A stretch of 64,000 bases of DNA. Origin: CAVPKN01 sp963832835. Its GTDB lineage: Bacteria; Chlamydiota; Chlamydiia; Chlamydiales; JAAKFR01. The DNA lies in assembly GCA_963832835.1 (NCBI GenBank), contig CAWHVD010000001.1:2521091-2585090 (forward strand), written 5' to 3'. Shown one piece after another: positions 57,527 to 64,000 of this stretch (the first letter of the stretch is position 1; each line of letters starts with the position of its first letter). The notes below the pieces were generated by a model, which was not told the DNA's origin, did no database searches, and saw only the letters and a list, made by a program, of their open reading frames with translations. The translations under genes and the position numbers were made by a program.

Positions 57527-59341
57527 ATGGCAAAGAAAAAGCAATACGACGAAAGTGCAATCCAAACAGTTGATGCTTTAACGCATATACGTCTACGCTC
57601 GGGCATGTACATCGGACGTTTGGGTGACGGATCACATATCGATGACGGGATTTACATCCTGTTGAAAGAGGTACTCGACAATAGCGTCGACGAATTTATC
57701 ATGCACCATGGCAGCAAGATTGTGATCGGCTTTGATTCCGATACAAGTCTCATTTCTGTGCGTGACTACGGTCGTGGGATCCCACTTGGCAAAGTGATTG
57801 ACTGTGTCAGTCAAATCAATACGGGCGCAAAATACAACGATGATGTTTTTCAGTTTTCTGTAGGCCTAAACGGAGTAGGTCTCAAAGCTGTCAATGCCCT
57901 TTCGAGTCACTTTATGGTGAGGAGCTGCCGAGAAGGCAAAGCTTTTGAAGCCGTCTTTAGCCGGGGTATTTTACAATCGAAAAAAGAAACCAAGACGGGT
58001 GAGGAAAACGGTACATATCTCGAATTTATCCCAGACACTGAAATCTTCAAAAAATTTCACTACCAAGAAGAGTACATCCGCAAACGGCTTTGGCATTACG
58101 CCTATTTGAACACGGGCCTAACGCTCTTTTACAATGGAGAGGCGATTCAATCGGAGCATGGGCTGCTTGATCTGCTCAATAGTGAAGTGACGGAGGGCCG
58201 TCTTTACGAACCTCTATACCACCGCGGCGAAAAACTCGAATTCGCTTTCCTGCACACCCAAAATTATGGCGAGAGCTACTACTCTTTTGTGAATGGACAG
58301 TACACCGCTGACGGTGGAAGTCATTTGTCAGCCTTCCGCGAAGGGATTCTAAAAGGGGTAAACGAGTATAGCAAAAAGAATTTCCAAGGTGTCGATGTGC
58401 GCGAAGGGATCGTGGGTTGTATTTTGGTAAAAGTAAAAGACCCCATCTTTGAATCGCAAACCAAAAACAAACTCAGCAACACAGATATCCGCGGCCCTAT
58501 TGTACAAGAGGTCAAAGACGCAGTTCACCACCTGCTACACAAATACCCTGATATAGGGCAAAAAATCATCGATCGCATCGCCTTTAACGAACGTCTGCGC
58601 AAAGAGCTTTCCGCAGTCAAAAAAGAGGCCAAAGAGAAGCAGAAAAAAATCTCGTTCAAAATCCCCAAACTGCGCGATTGCAAATTCCACTACAACGAAG
58701 AATCTCTGTATAGCAACGATACCATGATCTTCTTAACCGAGGGGGAGTCGGCTAGCGCCTCGATCGTCTCTGCACGAGACCCTTTGACTCAAGCGATCTA
58801 CTCGCTCCGCGGCAAGCCTTTGAACGTGCATGGCATGAAGCTCGATCAGCTCTACAAGAACGAAGAGATGTATAATCTCATGAGCGCCCTCAATATCGAG
58901 GAAGATCTGGCGGGATTGCGTTATAATAAAGTTGTCTTAGCCACTGATGCTGATGTGGATGGCATGCATATCCGCAATCTGCTGGCGACCTTTTTTCTGA
59001 CCTACTTCGAAGCACTCGTGATTCAGGGTCATTTGTTCACCTTAGAAACTCCTCTATTCAAGGTGCGCAATAAAGAAAAAACCCTCTACTGCTATTCTGA
59101 AGAAGAAAAAGTAAAGGCGATAAAAGCTTTGGGCAAAAATCCCGAAATCACCCGCTTCAAAGGTCTCGGCGAAATTTCTCCGGGTGAATTTAAACAATTT
59201 GTCGGCAAAGATATTAAACTCAGGCCTGTTGAAGTGCATGCCTTCTCGGACATTAAGCAGACACTTGAGTTTTATATGGGGAAAAATACTCCTCAACGTA
59301 GACAATTCATCATGGATAATTTGATTTTGGAAGAGATTTAA
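57527..59341 (+). CDS. parE: topoisomerase IV subunit B-like (second GyrB paralogue)
   Basis: An ATPase subunit of 604 residues. It has a GHKL ATPase (EVLDNSVDEFIMHHG, RDYGRGIPLG, GLNGVGLKAVNALS), a transducer and a TOPRIM domain with FLTEGESASASIVSARD (EGDSAGG is more common), SLRGKPLNVHG and LATDADVDGMHIRNLL. Chlamydiae carry a second gyrase-like pair in addition to GyrAB. The ATG follows a GGGG stretch. It is separated from parC by one base, so the two form an operon. Confidence 0.92.
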   Translation: MAKKKQYDESAIQTVDALTHIRLRSGMYIGRLGDGSHIDDGIYILLKEVLDNSVDEFIMHHGSKIVIGFDSDTSLISVRDYGRGIPLGKVIDCVSQINTGAKYNDDVFQFSVGLNGVGLKAVNALSSHFMVRSCREGKAFEAVFSRGILQSKKETKTGEENGTYLEFIPDTEIFKKFHYQEEYIRKRLWHYAYLNTGLTLFYNGEAIQSEHGLLDLLNSEVTEGRLYEPLYHRGEKLEFAFLHTQNYGESYYSFVNGQYTADGGSHLSAFREGILKGVNEYSKKNFQGVDVREGIVGCILVKVKDPIFESQTKNKLSNTDIRGPIVQEVKDAVHHLLHKYPDIGQKIIDRIAFNERLRKELSAVKKEAKEKQKKISFKIPKLRDCKFHYNEESLYSNDTMIFLTEGESASASIVSARDPLTQAIYSLRGKPLNVHGMKLDQLYKNEEMYNLMSALNIEEDLAGLRYNKVVLATDADVDGMHIRNLLATFFLTYFEALVIQGHLFTLETPLFKVRNKEKTLYCYSEEEKVKAIKALGKNPEITRFKGLGEISPGEFKQFVGKDIKLRPVEVHAFSDIKQTLEFYMGKNTPQRRQFIMDNLILEEI

Positions 59342-59342
59342 A

Positions 59343-61247
59343 ATGGACGATGTTAAGCACTTTTTCAAAGACAATTATCTCAATTATGCTTCCTATGTGA
59401 TCTTGGATCGGGCCATTCCCGATGTGGTCGATGGGCTCAAGCCTGTACAACGACGTATTTTATGGACCCTCTACCAAATGGATGATGGTAAGCTCCACAA
59501 AGTGGCAAACGTTGCTGGCCAGACGATGGCCCTTCACCCCCATGGCGATGCAGCGATCATTGAAGCGCTTGTCAATGTCGCTAATAAAGGATTTTTGCTA
59601 GACACCCAAGGGAACTTCGGAAATCCATTGACGGGCGACCCTGCTGCTGCTGCCCGTTACATCGAAACTCGCTTAGGAGATCTTGCCAAAGAGACCCTTT
59701 TTAACCCCCAACTCACCCCTTTTTCACCTTCCTATGATGGGCGAGCGCAAGAGCCTATCATCTTGCCTGCCAAAATCCCTTTACTCTTGATGACGGGTAC
59801 TGAAGGCATTGCTGTAGGCATGGCGACAAAAATCCTTTCCCATAATTTCGCTGAGCTTCTAGAAGCACAAATTGCCATCATCGAGGGAAGATCGTTCACT
59901 TTACTTCCCGACTTTCTTTCTGGTGGCATTATGGATCCTTCCGAATATAACAAAGGAAGGGGGAAGCTCAAGCTCCGCGCCAAAATCCAGGTTCGTGATG
60001 AAAAAACTTTGGTCATCAAAGAGATCTGCGCAGGCACCACCACAGAGTCGCTCATTCGCTCTATTGATGAAGCTGCTAAAAAGGGGAAGATTAAGATCGA
60101 GGCGATCAACGATTATACAGCCGAGAAGATCGAGATCGAAATCACACTCCCCCGAGGACAGTATGCAAACAAAACCATCGATTTGCTCTACGCCTTTACC
60201 GATTGTGAGGTAACTCTCCACCCACAAATGCTTGTGATCAAAGATGGCATGCCTTGGGAAACGGATGTCGATTCGATCCTCAGACTGAACACGGAGCTTG
60301 TGCAAGGCTATTTAGAAAAAGAGCTTAAGTTCGAACAAAGCCGTCTTCTAGAAAAGATCTTTGAAAAAACCTTAGAGCAGATTTTTATCGAAAACCGCCT
60401 ATACAAACACATTGAGAATGTGGCGAGCTACGATAAGATCCACGACACAATTGAAAAGAGCCTCAAACCCTTTCAACCACAACTTGCGCGCATTCCCACC
60501 CATGAGGACCGCGAAAGGCTTTTAGCTATCCCCATCCGACGCATTTCCCGTTTTGATATCGAAAAAAATCAGGATGAGATCGTCGCTTTGGGCAAAAAAC
60601 TCGATGAGATCGAAAAAAACCTAAAGAACATCCCTAAATTCACCATTAAATACTTACAAGAGCTACTTAAAAAATACGGTCCTCTTTTCCCCCGGCGCAC
60701 CCACGTTAAAGAAATCGAAGAATTGGACAAAAAGGCGATTTCAGAAAAAACCATTAAAGTGAGCTATGACCCTGAATCCGGTTTTATCGGAACAAAAGTC
60801 AGTGGTCCTAACACGTTCGAATGCTCTAACTTAGACAAACTTTTGCTCATTTATGGTGATGGAACATACAAGGTCACTTCCATACCCGAAAAGCTGTATG
60901 TTCATTCCAAAGATGCTGAGATTATGGTGATCGGCAAGGCGGACAAGCAAACACCTATAGGAGTGATCTATACCGACTCCAAGCGTGTCCCTTATGCCAA
61001 ACGCTTCATCATCAAACAATTTATCCTTGATAAAGAATATACGTTTCTCGATTCTGACCAAAAACTAGAGTATATCACAAGCGATGCAGGAACCCTTTTA
61101 GAGCTCCATTTTGCGCCAAAAGCCCGCCAAAAGACCGATCATCTTAAGCTTGCTTTGGATGAAACACCTATCAAAGGGGTAACGGCAAAGGGAATCCGGA
61201 TTGCTAATAAAGAACTCAAAAAAATTAAACGTATCCAGAAGGAGTAA
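59343..61247 (+). CDS. parC: topoisomerase IV subunit A-like (second GyrA paralogue)
   Basis: The DNA-cutting subunit, 634 residues. The catalytic tyrosine is about residue 106 in AAARYIETRLGDLA; YVILDRAIPDVVDGLKPVQRRIL and HPHGDAAIIEALV are standard. It is shorter than E. coli ParC (about 750) with only a reduced C-terminal wrapping domain, which suggests weak handedness or no supercoiling and fits decatenation. A GGAAGAG ribosome site lies inside the parE end. Confidence 0.93.
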   Translation: MDDVKHFFKDNYLNYASYVILDRAIPDVVDGLKPVQRRILWTLYQMDDGKLHKVANVAGQTMALHPHGDAAIIEALVNVANKGFLLDTQGNFGNPLTGDPAAAARYIETRLGDLAKETLFNPQLTPFSPSYDGRAQEPIILPAKIPLLLMTGTEGIAVGMATKILSHNFAELLEAQIAIIEGRSFTLLPDFLSGGIMDPSEYNKGRGKLKLRAKIQVRDEKTLVIKEICAGTTTESLIRSIDEAAKKGKIKIEAINDYTAEKIEIEITLPRGQYANKTIDLLYAFTDCEVTLHPQMLVIKDGMPWETDVDSILRLNTELVQGYLEKELKFEQSRLLEKIFEKTLEQIFIENRLYKHIENVASYDKIHDTIEKSLKPFQPQLARIPTHEDRERLLAIPIRRISRFDIEKNQDEIVALGKKLDEIEKNLKNIPKFTIKYLQELLKKYGPLFPRRTHVKEIEELDKKAISEKTIKVSYDPESGFIGTKVSGPNTFECSNLDKLLLIYGDGTYKVTSIPEKLYVHSKDAEIMVIGKADKQTPIGVIYTDSKRVPYAKRFIIKQFILDKEYTFLDSDQKLEYITSDAGTLLELHFAPKARQKTDHLKLALDETPIKGVTAKGIRIANKELKKIKRIQKE

Positions 61248-61250
61248 CCC

Positions 61251-61544
61251 ATGAATAAACCAGGCTCAGTTGGCGATTCTAATGCTTCCAAACCGGTAAT
61301 ACCGGGCTTAAGTGCGTCAGATACTGCTGGCATTAGCTCGTCTGGTCTCCAAAAAGCTATGCATACTCCTATCTCGGACGTAGGCCAACTCAAAGCCATG
61401 CTGATTGCTGAGTTGGGAGAGTCTGCCGGCACCAAACTATACAATAGCTTCATGACCACGATGGTAATGGGCATGCTGCAACAAATCCAAGCGTCAGCCG
61501 CACACGCAAAGCAAGCCTCTCAAAATGCGCGGTACGGCAAATAA
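61251..61544 (+). CDS. small hypothetical protein, 97 aa
   Basis: No named family. It starts 3 bases after parC with AAGGAG six bases upstream, so it is probably expressed with parEC. The first 35 residues are Ser/Gly/Pro-rich, and the rest is helical (VGQLKAMLIAELGESAGTKLYNSFMTTMVMGMLQQIQAS) with no clear membrane span. A small gene follows parC in C. trachomatis (CT659) as I recall, which may be the orthologue. It could be a secreted or structural small protein, but nothing in the sequence decides this. Confidence 0.7.
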   Translation: MNKPGSVGDSNASKPVIPGLSASDTAGISSSGLQKAMHTPISDVGQLKAMLIAELGESAGTKLYNSFMTTMVMGMLQQIQASAAHAKQASQNARYGK

Positions 61545-61566
61545 AAAAGCACATAAGTAAATCAAT

Positions 61567-61851
61567 ATGCTAAACTTGTTTCTAGGCTTCATGCCGGATG
61601 ATTGTTTTCAAAGAGAGCTGAAAAAGGCCAATCCTTATTTCGTCTCTTTGCTGATCGGTAAAAAAGAATATCTCCAGACTGTCGTGCATCACGGCAACCA
61701 ATACCTAGGCAAATTTTTCGAGTCCAACCCGACACTAGATCAAATTCATGACACCGAAAGGCATCTCTTAAGCCTCTTACAAACCTTGACGCCTAACTAT
61801 CCCTTCAAAAGTAATCCTCCTAAACTCGTTACTGTAGTCAATGGAAGCTGA
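61567..61851 (+). CDS. small hypothetical protein, 94 aa
   Basis: A soluble protein of 94 residues that I do not recognise. The sequence (FMPDDCFQRELKKANPYFVSLLIGKK, then ESNPTLDQIHDTERHLLSLLQTL) is mixed alpha with no signal or membrane segment. It is co-directional with rluD and overlaps it by 11 bases. Its place between parC and rluD suggests it is part of that conserved block. Confidence 0.65.
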   Translation: MLNLFLGFMPDDCFQRELKKANPYFVSLLIGKKEYLQTVVHHGNQYLGKFFESNPTLDQIHDTERHLLSLLQTLTPNYPFKSNPPKLVTVVNGS

Positions 61852-62773
61852 CTTAATCCTCGTCACGGAGGAAGAAGCCGATGTGCGTCTAGACAAGGTA
61901 TTGGCAGCTCGCTTTCCTGATTATTCACGCACCTATTTTCAATCTTTAATCGAAAAAAACCTCGTCTTAGTCAATGGAGCACTTGCCAAGAAATCGGCTC
62001 GCCCCGTTGCCGGGGATGAAATTGAAATCGAATTTGCAGTCACTGCGGAAATCTCCATCACTCCCGAAGCGATCCCCTTAGACATTGTGTACGAAGATGC
62101 TTACCTGCTCGCTATCAACAAACCCGTGGGCATGGTTGTACATCCAGCAGTTGGCAATTGGACAGGGACGTTTGTGAATGCTCTACTCTATCACTGCGCA
62201 CAAACCGCCCCAATTGGCACTCTACGACCCGGCATCGTGCATCGCCTAGATAAAGATACATCGGGCCTGCTCCTTGCGGCTAAAGATGAGATGACCCAAA
62301 GAAAGCTCGTTGAGGCCTTCGCAGCCCGGCAAGTTTACAAGGAATACCGCGCCATTTGCTTTGGGAATCCCGGCTCCAGGAGTATCGAGGGTAATATTGG
62401 ACGTCATCCCATCCGTCGTAAAGAGATGACTGTTCTCTCAGAAGGAGGCAGAGCTGCGTTGACCCTTTGCGAAACGCTGCGCTACGACAACCAGTTAAGC
62501 TATATCAAACTAGTGCCCCATACAGGCAGAACCCACCAACTACGCGTGCATATGCGCCATGCGGGTTTTCCGATCTTAGGCGATCCCACCTACGGCAATC
62601 CGAGCGCAAATAAAAAATGGGGAGCAGAGCGGCAATTGCTGCATGCCTTCCGCTTGCGGTTCATCCACCCTCACACAAAAGAAGAAGTTGAGCTTAAAGC
62701 CCCCCTACCTCAAGATATTCTTAAATTTGCTCAACTTTTGAGAAGCCATGCGCCTTTTGATCCAGAGAGTTAA
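61841..62773 (+). CDS. rluD: ribosomal large subunit pseudouridine synthase (RluD family)
   Basis: An enzyme of 310 residues. It has an N-terminal S4 RNA-binding domain (VRLDKVLAARFPDYSRTYFQSLIEKNLVLVNG) and a pseudouridine synthase domain with the catalytic Asp at about 137 in GIVHRLDKDTSGLLLAAK. LVPHTGRTHQLRVHMRHAGFPILGDPTYG is the conserved motif III region. It probably modifies helix 69 of 23S rRNA. The start overlaps the upstream small gene by 11 bases and the end overlaps dtd by 26 bases. Confidence 0.95.
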   Translation: MEADLILVTEEEADVRLDKVLAARFPDYSRTYFQSLIEKNLVLVNGALAKKSARPVAGDEIEIEFAVTAEISITPEAIPLDIVYEDAYLLAINKPVGMVVHPAVGNWTGTFVNALLYHCAQTAPIGTLRPGIVHRLDKDTSGLLLAAKDEMTQRKLVEAFAARQVYKEYRAICFGNPGSRSIEGNIGRHPIRRKEMTVLSEGGRAALTLCETLRYDNQLSYIKLVPHTGRTHQLRVHMRHAGFPILGDPTYGNPSANKKWGAERQLLHAFRLRFIHPHTKEEVELKAPLPQDILKFAQLLRSHAPFDPES

Positions 62774-63188
62774 AGAAGCTACAGTCACAGTCAATACACA
62801 AGTATGTGGCCAAATTGGCGCCGGCTTGTTGGTATTTTTAGGTATCCACAAAAATGATACGCCCGCCACCATGGGCTGGCTCATCAAGAAACTGGTCAGT
62901 TTACGCATTTTTCCAGACCAAGATCGTAAAATGAACCTCGATATCCAACAAACACAAGGCGATATCTTAGTCGTCAGCCAATTTACGCTATATGGATCGT
63001 GCCAAAATGGCAACCGCCCCGAATTCACCGAAGCCGCTTTGCCAGAGCCAGCCTTTCTTCTCTACGAAGAATTCATCCAAGAGCTCAGTCAAGCTCTGGG
63101 CAAACCCGTCCAGACCGGCATTTTCGGCGCTCTAATGGACGTTGCACTCATCAACGACGGCCCCGTCACCTTCCTCCTCGAACGATAA
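62748..63188 (+). CDS. dtd: D-aminoacyl-tRNA deacylase
   Basis: An editing enzyme of 146 residues that removes D-amino acids from tRNA. It has LLIQRVKEATVTVN, VVSQFTLYGSCQNGNRPEF and the C-terminal motif VALINDGPVTFLLER with the Gly-cisPro active dipeptide. It is full length. Its start lies in the last 26 bases of rluD. The segment 63189-63296 has no gene. Confidence 0.96.
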   Translation: MRLLIQRVKEATVTVNTQVCGQIGAGLLVFLGIHKNDTPATMGWLIKKLVSLRIFPDQDRKMNLDIQQTQGDILVVSQFTLYGSCQNGNRPEFTEAALPEPAFLLYEEFIQELSQALGKPVQTGIFGALMDVALINDGPVTFLLER

Positions 63189-63296
63189 AAACACCACCAC
63201 TGTAGAGCGCAAAGAATAGATAACTTATAGATATTTCCGTCTCCAGTTCGGTATAAAGCTCAAGGTGTTTTTTTGACTTCACTTTACTAATGTCAA

Positions 63297-63463
63297 TTAA
63301 TACCATTTCCAGAAAATAAAGTCACAAATTGACACTGTATAACACGCCATTTTTGAACGATCCTTTCTCGCTTAGGTGCAAAAACATAGGCTTCTAAACG
63401 ATCATCCAAATCTGTCATGTTACCCAGTGCCACTCATGGCTTTATTTTCTGGAAATGGCATAA
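63297..63463. repeat. 167-bp dispersed palindrome, family 1 copy
   Basis: The left end TTAATACCATTTCCAGAAAA and the right end (TATTTTCTGGAAATGGCATAA) match the reference copy at 46502-46668; the middle is like the copy at 37133-37300. It lies between dtd and khpA, about 150 bases before the latter, and touches neither coding sequence. Confidence 0.93.
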
Positions 63464-63611
63464 TTATTCACATCTGCTAGAAGCCAAGGAACTTATTAAA
63501 CGAGTCCAAAAATCTATATGAAAGCACGATAGATCTCAGTGGTATATTATAAGAAATATTTGTAATATGGTTTTTACGAACGATATTACCCATTGTATAT
63601 AGGACAGCACC

Positions 63612-63860
63612 ATGAAAGACTTTGTCGCTTATATTGTTAAGAATTTGGTTGATCACCCTGATCAGGTAAAGATCAATGAAGTTGGGGGAACACATAGTGT
63701 CATTTTGGAACTTGCCGTTGAAAAATCGGACATCGGAAAGATTATCGGCAAGCGAGGAAAAACCATCAATGCGATCCGCACCCTACTAGTATCTGTCGCC
63801 GCTCGTAATGGGATGCGCGTGAGCCTAGAAATTCTCGAAGAAGAGAAACACGTCGAGTAA
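63612..63860 (+). CDS. khpA: KH-domain RNA-binding protein KhpA
   Basis: A single KH domain of 82 residues with the GxxG loop in IIGKRGKTINAIRTLL. In other bacteria KhpA pairs with KhpB (Jag/EloR) to bind many RNAs and influence cell elongation and division. The N-terminus (KDFVAYIVKNLVDHPDQVKI) matches the family. The gene is flanked by a repeat upstream and tRNA-Arg downstream on the other strand. A small stem (CCTCAG, CTGAGG) at 63861-63878 lies between them. Confidence 0.92.
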   Translation: MKDFVAYIVKNLVDHPDQVKINEVGGTHSVILELAVEKSDIGKIIGKRGKTINAIRTLLVSVAARNGMRVSLEILEEEKHVE

Positions 63861-63882
63861 CCTCAGTCTTTACTGAGGGAGA

Positions 63883-63956
63883 TGGACCGAGCAGGACTCG
63901 AACCTGCGACCACCCGCTTAGAAGGCGGGTGCTCTATCCAACTGAGCTATCGGTCC
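63883..63956 (-). tRNA. tRNA-Arg (anticodon TCT)
   Basis: Minus strand, 74 bases. The acceptor GGACCGA pairs with TCGGTCC. The D arm is AGCTCAGTTGGATAGAGC, the anticodon arm CCCGC-CTTCTAA-GCGGG gives anticodon TCT, and the T arm is CAGGTTCGAGTCCTG. CCA is not encoded. The last 44 bases of the window hold nothing recognisable. Confidence 0.96.
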
Positions 63957-64000
63957 AAAAACTGAAGAATACCTGAGAGAAGATAAAGGATGAAGGATAA

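Noticed and set aside
63861..63878. Stem CCTCAG/CTGAGG after khpA as a terminator
   Set aside because: Short stem with no T run; too weak to list as a terminator.

Overview
This window looks like the chromosome of an environmental (amoeba-associated) member of the Chlamydiae, outside the genus Chlamydia. The evidence is gene content (ATP/ADP translocase, UhpC, TyrP permease, a second ParE/ParC pair, candidate inclusion-membrane proteins) and gene order. From memory, several blocks follow Chlamydia trachomatis order: rsbW, lptE-like and TPR gene, dnaE, uhpC, hisS, aspS, mip, trmL, trxA, the DUF2709-type gene, tsaE, dnaQ and thioesterase (about CT549 to CT535); npt, pgsA, sohB, polA, coaE, rho, dnaB, mnmG and lplA (about CT491 to CT499); murJ and nfo (CT624/625); hemA, parE, parC, a small gene and rluD (CT662 to CT658). 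The exact genus cannot be told from this sequence alone.

Layout. 1-1.5 kb: a truncated dispersed repeat, a small conserved gene, a 69-bp tandem repeat and a possible group II intron scrap. 1.5-5.8 kb: an Inc-like protein, RsbW, envelope-assembly genes and a nucleotide-sugar epimerase. 5.8-11.5 kb: one giant gene encoding two TIR/SEFIR-like domains, a NACHT ATPase and a HEAT-like solenoid. 11.5-15.2 kb: dnaE. 15.3-21.1 kb: a CzcCBA-type metal efflux operon. 21.5-32 kb: sugar-phosphate uptake, two aminoacyl-tRNA synthetases, folding, tRNA modification and small housekeeping genes. 33-35.9 kb: pdxS, pdxT and pdxH for vitamin B6, placed among backbone genes. 35.9-46.5 kb: pgk, two small membrane proteins, energy import, phospholipid synthesis, a protease, Pol I, CoaE and Rho. 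46.5-51.7 kb: repeats, a tRNA, intein-containing DnaB, a 30-residue ribosomal-type protein, MnmG and a lipoate ligase. 51.7-56.4 kb: MurJ, Nfo, AsnRS and a MazEF-type toxin-antitoxin pair. 56.4-64 kb: HemA, ParE/ParC, RluD, Dtd, KhpA and a tRNA.

The most unusual theme is palindromic DNA. Six copies of a roughly 167-bp imperfect palindrome are scattered between genes, and three of them supply the last codons and stop of a gene (all ending TISRK). A different 167-bp palindrome lies downstream of trxA. Two further palindromes of about 168 and 180 bp lie in frame inside coding sequences (the NACHT gene and pdxT). Each of these two encodes a peptide with the same ends whichever strand is read. A 51-bp relative of the first sits next to a tRNA-Ser gene. 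This resembles the Rickettsia palindromic elements, which I know of as coding insertions in another obligate intracellular group.

Many genes overlap by a few bases and are probably translated together. The accessory genes (giant NACHT protein, metal efflux, pdxST, asnS, toxin-antitoxin) sit as islands between blocks of conserved order.
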